NCBI RefSeq assembly: GCF_000378005.1
Contig: NZ_KB899040.1
Coordinates: 938,145-1,002,144 of the forward strand
Source of the DNA: Coprothermobacter platensis DSM 11748
GTDB lineage: Bacteria > Coprothermobacterota > Coprothermobacteria > Coprothermobacterales > Coprothermobacteraceae
Length of the DNA: 64,000 bases
Direction of reading: 5' to 3'
The translations under genes and the position numbers were made by a program. The notes under the pieces were generated by a model, which searched no databases, was not told the DNA's origin, and saw only the letters and a program-made list of their open reading frames with translations. This document shows positions 1 through 8,795 of the stretch, piece by piece. Position 1 is the first letter of the stretch, and each line of letters opens with the position of its first letter.

Positions 1-97
1 ATAGCTAACATATGCACACTCCCTTCATAACGTCTTAATTATAGCTTAAAACAAACATGCAATATCAAATTTGAAGAGAATGTGGAGTTTTATGTGA

Positions 98-103
98 TAA
101 AAT
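98..103 (+). promoter_or_regulatory. Possible -10 box of lpdA
   Basis: TAAAAT lies in the AT-rich 138-base leader before lpdA. No well-spaced -35 hexamer is visible (TTGAAG at 71-76 is too far away). Between this box and the gene is a strong SD, AAGGAGGTG, at about 122-130. The rest of positions 1-138 shows nothing recognisable; it could also hold the end of an upstream unit outside the window. Confidence 0.35.
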
Positions 104-138
104 CAAGCATGTAATCGGTTTAAGGAGGTGTTTCCCCA

Positions 139-1503
139 GTGAAACTCGGTATAATTGGCGCAGGACCCGGTGGATATGAAGCAGCATTGTATGCAGCACA
201 AAGAGGCGTAGAAGTAACACTGTTTGAGAAACAGTTCGTTGGAGGGACGTGTTTAAACTTAGGATGCATACCTACAAAGACCATTCTAGCCAGCGCTGAA
301 GTTTTTTCACATATCAAGGCTGCCTCACAATTTGGAATCACAGTGGATAATGCACAGATGAGTTGGCCTCAGGTACAACAACGAATGATTAAAACAGTAG
401 GTCAGTTAAGAAAAGGCGTGGAGTTTCTGCTAAAAAAACGAAATGTTCAGTTTGTGCATAGTGAGGCACATTATTTAGGCGATCACAAGATAGAAGCAGG
501 TTCGCAAACATACGAATTCGATAAGGTCATTATCGCAACTGGATCCAGGCCAGCAGAACTTCCAGGGCTGAATACAGATAAGAAATGGATCATAAATAGC
601 AATCACTTTTTTACGAGAAAAGAACTTCCCAAAAGAGCTTTAGTAGTAGGGACAGGAGCAATTGGCTTAGAACTCAGTGACATGCTTAGGGCATTTGGAA
701 CTGAGCTCACGGTGGTAGAACTCGTTCCCCAAGTGATGCCTTTAATAGATCAAGATGTTTCAGCCAGCTATTCGAAAATTTTGTCCAGAAAAGGGATAAA
801 CTTCGTCGTTGGCAATTCGGTAAAGAATATTGAATATTTTGATGATCATATGAAAGTGACCCTTACCAATGACCAACAGTTAGATGTGGACCAAATAATT
901 GTGGGTGTTGGCAGAGCTTCTAATGTGGAAGTCATACATACTGATAAAGTTGTGTTAGAACGAGGAAAAATAAAGGTAGATAAAACTTTGCAAACATCAG
1001 AAGAAGGCACTTATGCAATAGGAGATGTGGCTTTTCCACCTGTACCAAGAGGTGCCTTAGCTCATGTAGCCTCTCATGAGGGTATATTTGCAGTGAAGCA
1101 CATTTTAGGAGAAAGTAAGGAAATGGATTGGCATGCGGTGCCATGGGTAGTTTTCACAGATCCACCACTGGCCGCTGTAGGCATGATGGAAAAGGAAGCA
1201 AATCAGGCAAACATCGCTGTGAAAACATATAACCTTTCTTACAAGGCATTAGGTGCTGCTTTAGCAAAGAACAGAGCTGAAGGGTTTGCGAAGTTTATTG
1301 TTGATCCAGAGACGACAAGAGTTTTGGGAGCCGAAATAGTAGGCGTGGGGGCCGACCTCATTATCAATGAATTGGCTGTTATCGTCCAGCAAAACATGAC
1401 AATGAAAGAAGTTTCGGAAGTTATACACGCACACCCCACACTTTCTGAAGTAGTCAAAGAATCAGCTTTCGGTATATTAGGTTATCCCATAAACACTCTA
1501 TAG
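139..1503 (+). CDS. lpdA: Dihydrolipoyl dehydrogenase (E3)
   Basis: A 454-residue flavoprotein of normal E3 length. It reoxidises dihydrolipoamide with NAD+ in 2-oxoacid dehydrogenase or glycine-cleavage complexes. Visible features are the N-terminal FAD site GAGPGGYEAA, the redox-active disulfide GGTCLNLGCIPTK near residues 34-46, the second Rossmann motif GTGAIGLE, the FAD motif YAIGDV, and the C-terminal catalytic HAHPTLSE with the His-Glu pair. The start is GTG, set by AAGGAGGTG about nine bases upstream. It stands alone: no E1, E2, lipoyl protein or glycine-cleavage gene is beside it, so its partner complex is encoded elsewhere. A strong hairpin terminator follows. The family call is secure; the complex it serves cannot be read here. 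Confidence 0.95.
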   Translation: MKLGIIGAGPGGYEAALYAAQRGVEVTLFEKQFVGGTCLNLGCIPTKTILASAEVFSHIKAASQFGITVDNAQMSWPQVQQRMIKTVGQLRKGVEFLLKKRNVQFVHSEAHYLGDHKIEAGSQTYEFDKVIIATGSRPAELPGLNTDKKWIINSNHFFTRKELPKRALVVGTGAIGLELSDMLRAFGTELTVVELVPQVMPLIDQDVSASYSKILSRKGINFVVGNSVKNIEYFDDHMKVTLTNDQQLDVDQIIVGVGRASNVEVIHTDKVVLERGKIKVDKTLQTSEEGTYAIGDVAFPPVPRGALAHVASHEGIFAVKHILGESKEMDWHAVPWVVFTDPPLAAVGMMEKEANQANIAVKTYNLSYKALGAALAKNRAEGFAKFIVDPETTRVLGAEIVGVGADLIINELAVIVQQNMTMKEVSEVIHAHPTLSEVVKESAFGILGYPINTL

Positions 1504-1526
1504 CGTTAGAAAGTTAAATAAGTTCA

Positions 1527-1555
1527 GGGGCAACCTGAAAATGTTGCCCCTTTCT
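1527..1555 (+). terminator. Hairpin terminator between convergent lpdA and the hydroxyacid dehydrogenase gene
   Basis: GGGGCAAC (1527-1534) pairs with GTTGCCCC (1543-1550) around a short loop and is followed by TTTCTTTT. It terminates lpdA; the minus strand is less T-rich, so its use in the other direction is uncertain. Confidence 0.85.
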
Positions 1556-1556
1556 T

Positions 1557-2534
1557 TTATATATACTCTTCTGCTTTCAATATGCCTCTTGGTTGTGCAC
1601 CTTCCAAGAAAGCACGTATGTTTTCCGCAGCCATTTGTGTCGCTTTCAACAATTGCCCAGGCACTTGTCCAGAGTTATGGGGACTACCAATGACATTGGG
1701 CAGGTCCAAAAACGGATAGTGCATCTCAAATTTGCCATGACGGAACGGTTCCACCCACCATGCATCTATGCCGGCTTTGAACTCAGGGTTGTTTTTCAGA
1801 TGTTCAAACAATGCTCTTTCATCGATGATTTCCCCTCGTGCCACGTTAACTAAGATGGCGTCAGGCTTCATCCAAGAAAGCTCCCTTTCACCTATAAGGC
1901 CTCGCGTCGAATTACTAAGCGGCAACGAGATAACCACAATATCGGCATTCCTTAATACATACTCCAAGTTGGACAAAGTGCCGATGAATGCCACATCTTC
2001 GTCAGTTTTACCGCTGGTATTAATAGCCCATATCTGGGCCCCAAATGCCTTCATCAAACGTGCCGTTGCCTTACCGATGCCACCGAAACCCAACACAGCA
2101 CAAATGGAACCTTTTATGGATTTGTTGAGCCCCATTTGATCAAATATGCCTTGTCTTAGTTTCTCAGTGCCGCCTCTCAAATCCTTTGCCAAAGCAAGAA
2201 CCATGGCCATAGCATGCTCTGCCATAGGTTCTGCGTAGGCACCTACATTACCAGCCACTATGAAAGATTGTTGAAAAGCTTGCTTGGGTAAGTGGTCAGC
2301 GCCGGCTGATAACAGTTGCATCAATTTTGCTTTCTTCAAAAGTGCGTATTCGTTTTCGCCCAATTCTCGGGCAGGGTTCCAGCTTAGCACAATATCAGCA
2401 GTGCTCAAAGCCTGTAACCGATCAGGCAAGTCTTCTACGTAAAGAACCTGGCATAAGCCATTTAGTGTCTTCTCGATGATTTGCCTCTGCTCCGAGCTCG
2501 CTTTAAATGTAACCAGAACAGTACAATTCTCCAT
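1557..2534 (-). CDS. D-isomer-specific 2-hydroxyacid dehydrogenase
   Basis: A 325-residue NAD(P)-dependent dehydrogenase that interconverts a 2-oxoacid and a D-2-hydroxyacid. The nucleotide-binding motif is GFGGIGKATA, followed by SLPLSNSTRGLIG and the conserved NVARGEIIDE, and a C-terminal SPHNSG carrying the catalytic His. The usual catalytic Glu falls in the ARGEIIDERAL to WWVEPF region. I place the start at the ATG at 2534 because GGGAGG precedes it by a normal distance; an in-frame ATG seven codons upstream has no SD. Substrate cannot be told: glycerate, phosphoglycerate, lactate and hydroxyisocaproate enzymes share these motifs. It lacks the ACT domain of long SerA. A role in reducing oxoacids from amino acid fermentation is inference. 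Confidence 0.85.
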   Translation of the reverse strand: MENCTVLVTFKASSEQRQIIEKTLNGLCQVLYVEDLPDRLQALSTADIVLSWNPARELGENEYALLKKAKLMQLLSAGADHLPKQAFQQSFIVAGNVGAYAEPMAEHAMAMVLALAKDLRGGTEKLRQGIFDQMGLNKSIKGSICAVLGFGGIGKATARLMKAFGAQIWAINTSGKTDEDVAFIGTLSNLEYVLRNADIVVISLPLSNSTRGLIGERELSWMKPDAILVNVARGEIIDERALFEHLKNNPEFKAGIDAWWVEPFRHGKFEMHYPFLDLPNVIGSPHNSGQVPGQLLKATQMAAENIRAFLEGAQPRGILKAEEYI

Positions 2535-2619
2535 ACATATGCCTCCCACAAACATTGTTCTGAGAAAAGTATAATGCCATTATTACTTGTAAGGGTTAAA
2601 AACTACACGTTAATGTAAG

Positions 2620-2646
2620 AAAGGGCCCATCAATCGTGGGCCCTTT
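2620..2646 (-). terminator. Terminator of the aminotransferase gene
   Basis: AAAGGGCCCA (2620-2629) and TGGGCCCTTT (2637-2646) form a ten-pair stem with a seven-base loop. On the minus strand the stem runs into TTTCTTAC, just past the stop at 2667. Confidence 0.8.
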
Positions 2647-2666
2647 GCAAACTTTGGAAATGGTAT

Positions 2667-3842
2667 TTACTTTACAAGTTGAGGCAGGTATTTTTCTAAC
2701 TGGTCTAAACCGTATTTAATATCATCCATGGAGGCAGCATAAGACATACGTAGATAACCTTCACCAGAAGCACCGAAAGATGTTCCTGTAAGCAAAGCTA
2801 CCCCAGCTTCATTTAGAAGTTTTTCCGCTACATCATCCGACGGTCTATGCAGTTTCTTAATGTTAATCCACGTATAGAAAGCACCTTGCGGTTCTACGCA
2901 GTGCACTAAATCCATAGAGTTTATTCTTGGAACAATATAATCTCGTCTTTTCTTAAACTCTGCAACCATGGCTTTGGGTGCATCTTGAGGACCCTTATAA
3001 GCTTCTATCCCAGCTTTCTGAACAAATGTGGGCGAATGGCTGTACACATTCGTTTGAAGCTTACTAAACCACGGAACCAATTCCGATGGTAAAACACCAT
3101 ATCCGAGACGCCATCCGGTCATAGCGTAGATCTTGGAGAAACCCTCCATGAGTATTACCTTATCCTTGGCTTCTGGGAATTCATACATGGATGGTGCCAT
3201 CTCTCCATTGTAGTAAATACGCTGATAAAGCTCATCAGAAACAACAAACAACTTGTTGCCATCAGCCAAATCCAATATCGCCTTAAGTTCTTCCTTGGAA
3301 AGGACACTGCCAGTAGGATTGTGCGGACTATTGATGATGATAACCTTCGTTTTGGGCGTGACCATTCTCTTAAGCTCGTCCACATCCAGCCTAAAATTGT
3401 TCTCTTCCCTAAGAACGATAGGTTTCGGAACGCCACCTGCAAAACGCACAGCAGAAGAATAAATAGGATACCCTGGATCCGGATAAATCACTTCATCGCC
3501 AGGGTTCACCAGAGCCATCATAGTAAAGAAAATTAATGGTTTAGCTCCAGCTGTTACAATAATTTGTGATGGATCCACAGGCACATTTCTCGTCTTGGAA
3601 ACATACTGTGCAAATGCCTCTCGAGCTTCCGGAAGTCCAAGAGAAGGAACATAATGCGTATATCCATCTTCTAATGCTTGGTATGCGGCTTTTTTTATGT
3701 TTTCTGGTGTGTCAAAATCGGGCTCTCCTATTTCGAAATGAGCTATTTTTTTGCCTTGAGCCTCAAGTACACGTGTTTTTGCCAGTACCTCGAATGCCCC
3801 CTCACTCCCCAAATTGCCTAATCGATCCGCTAACTGTGCCAT
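2667..3842 (-). CDS. Class I/II PLP aminotransferase, aspartate aminotransferase type
   Basis: A 391-residue fold-type I aminotransferase, the usual length of the family. It moves an amino group between an amino acid (probably aspartate, or alanine or an aromatic residue) and 2-oxoglutarate. Visible signatures are the substrate region HYVPSLGLPEAREA, the PLP-phosphate and ring contacts SPHNPTG and VSDELYQRI, the Schiff-base lysine in GFSKIYAMTGWRLGYG, and a C-terminal substrate-carboxylate Arg in GYLRMSYA. A good SD (AGGAGG) sits before the ATG. It is monocistronic, with its own terminator, next to the hydroxyacid dehydrogenase; together they could convert amino acids to hydroxyacids, which is inference. 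Substrate specificity is not readable from these motifs. Confidence 0.9.
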   Translation of the reverse strand: MAQLADRLGNLGSEGAFEVLAKTRVLEAQGKKIAHFEIGEPDFDTPENIKKAAYQALEDGYTHYVPSLGLPEAREAFAQYVSKTRNVPVDPSQIIVTAGAKPLIFFTMMALVNPGDEVIYPDPGYPIYSSAVRFAGGVPKPIVLREENNFRLDVDELKRMVTPKTKVIIINSPHNPTGSVLSKEELKAILDLADGNKLFVVSDELYQRIYYNGEMAPSMYEFPEAKDKVILMEGFSKIYAMTGWRLGYGVLPSELVPWFSKLQTNVYSHSPTFVQKAGIEAYKGPQDAPKAMVAEFKKRRDYIVPRINSMDLVHCVEPQGAFYTWINIKKLHRPSDDVAEKLLNEAGVALLTGTSFGASGEGYLRMSYAASMDDIKYGLDQLEKYLPQLVK

Positions 3843-3886
3843 GCACGTCTCCTCCTATTATGTTAACATTACGTTAAAGTTGATAA

Positions 3887-3892
3887 TATTAT
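3887..3892 (+). promoter_or_regulatory. -10 box close to the glycosylase start
   Basis: TATTAT ends ten bases before the ATG at 3903, and an overlapping GATAAT lies at 3882-3887. No SD is present, so the transcript would have a leader of only a few bases. Confidence 0.45.
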
Positions 3893-3902
3893 TGTACACT
3901 AT

Positions 3903-4520
3903 ATGAACGAAAAATTGCATACACTCATTGAAAAGTTATTAGAATGGCAAACAGACCCTGACTGGTGGCCAGGTAGTAGTGTATTCGAAATTGCTTCGTC
4001 AGCTATTCTGACACAGAATACTAACTGGAACAACGTAGAAAAAGCGATGCATAACCTACTAGACAGTGGAATAGATTCCTGGGAAAAGCTGCTGTATGAC
4101 GAGGATTTGGAAAAACATATCAGACCGGCAGGCTTTTACCAAAACAAGTCCAGGGCACTCAGAGCTTTAGCTGGCCTGTTTCTCAGTACACCAGAACCCA
4201 CAAGAACTCAATTACTGAATCTAAGAGGCGTAGGACCAGAAACTGCTGATAGCATCTTGCTATATGCATTGAATAAGCCAGAGATGGTCATAGATGCCTA
4301 TACCAGGCGCATATTAGAAAAGTGCAATATCATTACAAAAAAGTGCTCATATGATGAATTAAAAACTATGATACTTGGTGAACTTCCAGCCCATTATGAC
4401 GTAAATACGCTAAAGAGACTTCATGCCGCCTTCGTAGAAATCGGGAAACGTTATTGCAAGAAAACTACTAAATGTAATTGCTGCCCTCTGGAGGCTATAA
4501 AAGAGAGGGGAACCTCCTAA
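3903..4520 (+). CDS. HhH-GPD DNA glycosylase, endonuclease III-related (COG2231 type)
   Basis: A 205-residue base-excision-repair glycosylase of the helix-hairpin-helix superfamily. The N-terminal WWPGSSVFEIASSAILTQNT is typical of the endonuclease III-related group. The hairpin and active site are RGVGPETADSILLYA followed by VIDAYTRRIL: the catalytic Asp is present, but the position of the Schiff-base Lys of true Nth is Glu. This predicts a monofunctional glycosylase without AP-lyase activity, as in MagIII-like 3-methyladenine glycosylases. Four C-terminal Cys (C-x5-C-x-C-C) differ from the Nth 4Fe-4S spacing C-x6-C-x2-C-x5-C, so cluster binding is uncertain. No SD; a -10 box sits just upstream. 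The stop codon lies in the loop of the terminator hairpin. Confidence 0.85.
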   Translation: MNEKLHTLIEKLLEWQTDPDWWPGSSVFEIASSAILTQNTNWNNVEKAMHNLLDSGIDSWEKLLYDEDLEKHIRPAGFYQNKSRALRALAGLFLSTPEPTRTQLLNLRGVGPETADSILLYALNKPEMVIDAYTRRILEKCNIITKKCSYDELKTMILGELPAHYDVNTLKRLHAAFVEIGKRYCKKTTKCNCCPLEAIKERGTS

Positions 4521-4540
4521 GGGCTCCCCTCTCTTTTATA
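4501..4540 (+). terminator. Bidirectional terminator overlapping the end of the glycosylase gene
   Basis: AAGAGAGGGGA (4501-4511) pairs with TCCCCTCTCTT (4525-4535), followed by TTATA. The upstream arm is coding sequence and the TAA at 4518-4520 is in the loop. On the minus strand the same stem is followed by TTTTAT and can end the por operon. Confidence 0.85.
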
Positions 4541-4555
4541 AGATTTTGATTATGA

Positions 4556-5503
4556 TTACAATGAGTTGCTAAACTCTTCTTTCTTTTGCAAAAGTTCCCA
4601 CTTACTGTTAACCCACTGCTGAAGCTCAGCAACCTTATCTTCATTACCGCTTTTCATTAGGTGAGCAAAACGCCCTTGAAGTTTTAACCAATCTTCTATA
4701 GGTTTCGGATTGCGCGGCTTGAACGTTATATGATACTTACCATTTTCTATTTCGTAAAGTGGCCAATAGTTCGTTTCCACAGCCATACGAGAAACCTTTA
4801 TAGAATCACCCGTATCATTTCTGTGGCCACGATTGCAGTTTGAGTAAACAGCTAAGAATGTTGGGCCCTCATAACTCAGAGCTTTTTGCACTTTCGTCAT
4901 TAAGTCAACATAATGGCTCGGTGAAGCAGTAGCTACGTAAGGAATGCCATGAGCAGCAACAATCTCTACTATGTTCTTTTTAGGTTGTGCCTTACCCACT
5001 TTGGCTGCACCGACTGGAGAAGTCGTAGTCCATGCGAACTCTGGTGTCGATGAAGACCTCTGTATACCTGTGTTCATGTAAGCTTCATTGTCCAACATCA
5101 CATAGAGGAAACTGTGGCCCCTTTCCATAGCACCAGAAAGTGCCTGTAAACCTATATCATATGTTCCTCCATCACCGGCAAAAGCAATGAATTTTATCTT
5201 CTTGTCTTCCGGAATATCACCAAAGCGCTTTAATGCTTTATATGCCGCTTCAGCTCCACTGGCTGCGGCAGCAGTATTCTCAAATGCTTCGTGTAGCCAA
5301 GGAACGCCCCATGAACTGTAAGGATACACAGATGTAGTAACCTCTAAGCATCCGGTAGCATTGAATGCAACTACGTCATACTCGTGAGCAGCCAGCAGTA
5401 CTTGGCGCACAATAGTACCTTCGTTGCAACCAGCGCAGAGTCGGTGTCCACCAACGAACCTCGGTTTTTCATCAGTAAGGCTCTTTATATTTATCACTGC
5501 CAT
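4556..5503 (-). CDS. porB: Pyruvate:ferredoxin oxidoreductase, beta subunit
   Basis: The 315-residue TPP-binding subunit of pyruvate:ferredoxin oxidoreductase, which turns pyruvate and CoA into acetyl-CoA, CO2 and reduced ferredoxin. The TPP site shows as FAGDGGTYDIGLQALSGA and the later LDNEAYMNTGIQRS with the Asn that helps bind Mg-TPP. Cluster-ligand cysteines are visible in CAGCNEG near the N terminus, in GCLEV, and in a later YSNCNRGH. Length matches archaeal and Thermotoga PorB. It is the last gene of porC-porD-porA-porB, eight bases after porA, and ends at a bidirectional terminator. Pyruvate rather than another 2-oxoacid is inferred from the match of the whole four-subunit set. Confidence 0.93.
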   Translation of the reverse strand: MAVINIKSLTDEKPRFVGGHRLCAGCNEGTIVRQVLLAAHEYDVVAFNATGCLEVTTSVYPYSSWGVPWLHEAFENTAAAASGAEAAYKALKRFGDIPEDKKIKFIAFAGDGGTYDIGLQALSGAMERGHSFLYVMLDNEAYMNTGIQRSSSTPEFAWTTTSPVGAAKVGKAQPKKNIVEIVAAHGIPYVATASPSHYVDLMTKVQKALSYEGPTFLAVYSNCNRGHRNDTGDSIKVSRMAVETNYWPLYEIENGKYHITFKPRNPKPIEDWLKLQGRFAHLMKSGNEDKVAELQQWVNSKWELLQKKEEFSNSL

Positions 5504-5510
5504 TTTTTTA

Positions 5511-6689
5511 TCACTCCCTTACTCCAACCCAATTAACCAAAGGCTCAAAAGCGCCTTTTTCCAGGGCTTTATAACCTGTATCGAATATTTGCTTTATTTC
5601 ATCCGTAGTTATGTCACGTCCACCAAGCCCGGTAACAAAATCGCCCAGAAGTGGCTTCTGATTCTGGTTGACCATAGCGGTTGCCACTTCCTCAAAAAGC
5701 GGACCTGCAGGGCCACCAAATGTATAAGCTCTATCCATAACAGCAACAGCTTTTGCGTTTTTCAGCGCTTCCCTGATTTCTTCAACAGGGAATGGCCTGA
5801 ATAATCTTATTTTTAAGACGCCGACTTTCTTACCTTCTTTACGCAAAGCATCAACGGTATCTTTTGCTGTACCAGCGGCGCTGTTCATGGCAACTAAAAC
5901 CACATCTGCATCGTCTAACTTATAGTCTTCCAAAATGCCATACTTTCTACCTGTCAACTTCGCATAAGCGTCCGCTACTTCAAGGACAACATCCTTTACA
6001 TTTTTATAAGCTTCTGCCTGCGCTTTTCTAAATTCCATGTAGTAATCCTGGAGCGCTAAAACACCGAAACTCGTAGGATGTTCTGTATCAAGTAAGCTGT
6101 ACTGGGGTTTTGGTATAGAACCTATGAAATTCCTTACTTGATCATCTTCCAAAATCTCCACTGTTTCCACAGCATGCGATGTGGTAAAACCATCGTAGTT
6201 AACCAGCATGGGGAAACGTACCCTCGGGTCTTCTGCAATCTTTATCGCCTGAATGGTATTGTCGTATGCCTCTTGCGCCGTCTCAGCCCAAAGCTGAAGC
6301 CAGCCGGTATCTCTCGCGCCCATAGAATCAGCATGATCTCCATGAATGTTAATAGGAGCACTCAACGCACGGTTAGCGACAATAGTAACAATGGGAGCGC
6401 GAGAAGCAGCTGCTATGTGAAGCATTTCCCACATAAATGCTAAACCCTGAGATGCCGTAGCAGTCATAACACGTGCTCCTGAAAGAGAAGCAGCCAAACA
6501 AGCAGACATTGCCGAATGCTCACTTTCCACAGGAACAAATTCTGTCCGCACATCGCCATTAGCGACATATTGAGAAAACTCCTGTACTACCTCTGTAGAA
6601 GGTGTAATAGGATAGGCAGCAACCACATGCGGTTCAATCTGCTTCATGGCTAAAGCGATAAGTTGGTTAGTTTCCAAAGCAACTTTCAT
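5511..6689 (-). CDS. porA: Pyruvate:ferredoxin oxidoreductase, alpha subunit
   Basis: A 392-residue alpha subunit with the pyrimidine-binding domain of the TPP enzyme and the transketolase C-terminal-like domain. Characteristic stretches are AAYPITPSTEVVQEF at the N terminus, EFVPVESEHSAMSACLAAS with the Glu that activates TPP, and TATASQGLAFMWEMLHIAA. The C-terminal half has RLFRPFPVEEI, typical of domain II. The start follows a GGAG sequence, and the gene lies two bases after porD. It pairs with PorB to make the active site at their interface. Confidence 0.93.
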   Translation of the reverse strand: MKVALETNQLIALAMKQIEPHVVAAYPITPSTEVVQEFSQYVANGDVRTEFVPVESEHSAMSACLAASLSGARVMTATASQGLAFMWEMLHIAAASRAPIVTIVANRALSAPINIHGDHADSMGARDTGWLQLWAETAQEAYDNTIQAIKIAEDPRVRFPMLVNYDGFTTSHAVETVEILEDDQVRNFIGSIPKPQYSLLDTEHPTSFGVLALQDYYMEFRKAQAEAYKNVKDVVLEVADAYAKLTGRKYGILEDYKLDDADVVLVAMNSAAGTAKDTVDALRKEGKKVGVLKIRLFRPFPVEEIREALKNAKAVAVMDRAYTFGGPAGPLFEEVATAMVNQNQKPLLGDFVTGLGGRDITTDEIKQIFDTGYKALEKGAFEPLVNWVGVRE

Positions 6690-6691
6690 GT

Positions 6692-6976
6692 CTATCGCTC
6701 CTCCTTCACCATATCGATGACCTTAACAGGGCATACTTCAGCACAAACGCCACACCCTTTGCATGCCTCATAGTCAAATCCGATCATTTTGCCACCTTTT
6801 GCTTCAATAGCATTATCTGGGCACATGATCCAACAAGTCATACAGTGAATGCATTTGTCCAGGTTAACTACAGGTTTAAAGGTTCTCCACCCTGCAACTA
6901 TATAAGAACCCTGTGAATTGCCGCCTTCAGGTATAATTACACCTTCTGGCAGTTCGTTCCATTTTTGCTCTTTCAC
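6692..6976 (-). CDS. porD: Pyruvate:ferredoxin oxidoreductase, delta subunit (2x[4Fe-4S])
   Basis: A 94-residue ferredoxin-like subunit that passes electrons from the TPP cluster to soluble ferredoxin. Two complete C-x2-C-x2-C-x3-C-P motifs are visible: CIHCMTCWIMCP and CKGCGVCAEVCP. The N-terminal GSYIVAGWRTFKPV is typical of PorD. The GTG start overlaps the TGA of porC by four bases (GTGA), so translation of the two is probably coupled. Confidence 0.93.
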   Translation of the reverse strand: MKEQKWNELPEGVIIPEGGNSQGSYIVAGWRTFKPVVNLDKCIHCMTCWIMCPDNAIEAKGGKMIGFDYEACKGCGVCAEVCPVKVIDMVKEER

Positions 6977-7536
6977 AGTACCTTCACCTCCTCATATCCG
7001 CGCTTTAGCGCTTTAACGTTACCTTCGACAATCTGCTCATTAAACTTGGCACTGAATTTATGACGTAAACGAGGCTCAAGGTCTTCCAAGGAAACAATTT
7101 CAGAGACCTTTATAAGGGCACCCATTATAGGAATGTTAGGTATAGGTCTGCCGATACAATCCAACGCTATTTGCGTAGCATCTACCGTAGCAACCTTTCC
7201 TTTAAACGTGGGAACTTTTGCTCTATAAACCTCTGGACCTTCGCTGCTGTTCACGAGTAAGATGCCGCTATCTTTAAGGCCGGCAGTAACATCCATTGCA
7301 CCGATCAACGATTCATCCACCACTACAACCACATCTGGAGTCAAAATACCATAGTGAATTCTGATAGGCTCATCACCAATTCTGGTAAAAGCTGCTATAG
7401 GGGCTCCAGAGCGTTCCGCACCATATTCTGGGAAAGCCTGAATATATTTTCCCGTGTCCATAGCTGCTTCAGCCAATAAATAAGCAGCAGTTTTTACGCC
7501 TTGGCCTGCACGTCCATGCCATCTGATTTCTAACAA
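6973..7536 (-). CDS. porC: Pyruvate:ferredoxin oxidoreductase, gamma subunit
   Basis: A gamma subunit of about 187 residues, the CoA-binding-type domain of the four-subunit enzyme. It opens with the signature IRWHGRAGQGVKTAA and continues with QAFPEYGAERSGAP, both hallmarks of POR/KOR gamma subunits. I place the start at TTG 7536 because AGGAGG lies eight bases before it; the in-frame GTG three codons upstream overlaps that SD. The tyrS stop codon TAG lies within the same SD region, so porC is co-transcribed with tyrS. Confidence 0.9.
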   Translation of the reverse strand: MLEIRWHGRAGQGVKTAAYLLAEAAMDTGKYIQAFPEYGAERSGAPIAAFTRIGDEPIRIHYGILTPDVVVVVDESLIGAMDVTAGLKDSGILLVNSSEGPEVYRAKVPTFKGKVATVDATQIALDCIGRPIPNIPIMGALIKVSEIVSLEDLEPRLRHKFSAKFNEQIVEGNVKALKRGYEEVKVL

Positions 7537-7548
7537 GGAAATCACCTC

Positions 7549-8745
7549 CTAAATGAACTTGAAGAACTTACGCTTGCCCACTCGAAGCACACTACCTGGC
7601 GTAAGATCCAAGGTAGCCATGGGATCTTCTATTCTCACATCATTTAGCTGAACCCCACCGCCGTTGACTAAACGTTTTGCTTCGCTCCTACTGGACGCTG
7701 CGCCTATGTACACTAAAAGATCTGTTACTGTTTTCACCCCTTCATTATATAACGTTTCTATTTCATATGCATCCATGTATTCAGGAAGCTCACGACGCGA
7801 GAAAATTCTTAAGAATTCTTCCTGTTGTACTGTTGCCTCATCGTCGCCATAAAAGAATGACGTTATGAGCCAGGCGAGTTTCAACTTTGCATCCTTGGGA
7901 TGTCCAGATAATATCTTTTCTATTTCTTTGTCTGTTAAATCTGTTAATAATTTGTAATAACTTGGCATTAAATTATCTGGGATGCTCATCAATTTACCGA
8001 ACATTTCTTTGGGTGGGTCATTAAAGGCAACATAATTGCCCAAAGACTTGGACATCTTTTTTTCCCCATCCAGTCCAACCAGTAAGGGCATTGTCATAAC
8101 AACTTGCGGTTCTTGACCATGACTTTCTTGTAAATCACGTCCCACAAGCAAATTAAAAACTTGATCGGTTCCTCCAAGCTCTACATCAGCATGGATTGCC
8201 ACTGAATCATAACCTTGAAAAAGTGGATAAAGTAGCTCATGAACATATATGGGAACACCACCTTTATAGCGCATGTTAAAATCGTCTCTTTCCAAAAGTT
8301 GTGCAACTGTATAACGTGAAGCTAATTGCAATATGACATCACGCGCGGATAATTTGGCGTTCCATTCACTGTTAAATCTTATTTCCACTAAGGAAGGATC
8401 AAGTACTTTGAATACTTGCTCTTGGTATGTCTTTGCATTCTTCATGACTTCTTCTTGAGTAAGAGCAGGTCTCGTTTTGTTTCTGCCAGTGGGGTCGCCT
8501 ATGCAACCAGTAAAATCACCGATTATGAAGATTATCTTGTGTCCCAGCTCTTGAAACTGCCGCAGTTTCCTCAACACGACAAGATGTCCCAAATGCAGAT
8601 CTGGAGCAGAAGGGTCGGCTCCGAGTTTCACTCGCAGTGGCCTTTTGTCTACAATTGCCTTTTCTATCTTCTTTTGTAAGTCTTCTTCACTTATAAAATC
8701 CACAACGTTTCTTTTTAAGTACTCTATTTGTTTTGATATGTCCAA
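7549..8745 (-). CDS. tyrS: Tyrosyl-tRNA synthetase
   Basis: A 398-residue class I aminoacyl-tRNA synthetase that charges tRNA-Tyr. Visible are the HIGH-type motif DLHLGH, the tyrosine-site sequence GGTDQ, and KMSKS in [11 protein letters not shown]. The C-terminal 60 residues form an S4-type RNA-binding domain ([17 protein letters not shown]). Length and motifs fit the bacterial TyrZ-like branch. The only reasonable start is TTG at 8745, with AGGAGG eleven bases upstream. The 50-base upstream region is too short for a T-box riboswitch and none is seen. It is the first gene of a tyrS-porCDAB unit, an unusual partner for POR. Confidence 0.95.
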   Translation of the reverse strand: MDISKQIEYLKRNVVDFISEEDLQKKIEKAIVDKRPLRVKLGADPSAPDLHLGHLVVLRKLRQFQELGHKIIFIIGDFTGCIGDPTGRNKTRPALTQEEVMKNAKTYQEQVFKVLDPSLVEIRFNSEWNAKLSARDVILQLASRYTVAQLLERDDFNMRYKGGVPIYVHELLYPLFQGYDSVAIHADVELGGTDQVFNLLVGRDLQESHGQEPQVVMTMPLLVGLDGEKKMSKSLGNYVAFNDPPKEMFGKLMSIPDNLMPSYYKLLTDLTDKEIEKILSGHPKDAKLKLAWLITSFFYGDDEATVQQEEFLRIFSRRELPEYMDAYEIETLYNEGVKTVTDLLVYIGAASSRSEAKRLVNGGGVQLNDVRIEDPMATLDLTPGSVLRVGKRKFFKFI

Positions 8746-8776
8746 GTCTTATAAAACCTCCTGTTTTGGTGAATGC

Positions 8777-8784
8777 GTTATAAT
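8777..8784. promoter_or_regulatory. Overlapping divergent -10 boxes of tyrS and the PBP gene
   Basis: On the plus strand TATAAT (8779-8784) ends eleven bases before the PBP ATG, with no SD between. On the minus strand TATAAC (8782-8777) lies about 32 bases before the tyrS TTG, which has AGGAGG. Transcription in the two directions must share the same melted region. No convincing -35 boxes are seen. Confidence 0.5.
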
Positions 8785-8795
8785 GTAATTCTACT

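Noticed and set aside
8746..8795. Possible T-box riboswitch before tyrS
   Set aside because: Only 50 bases separate tyrS from the divergent PBP gene, too short for a T-box.
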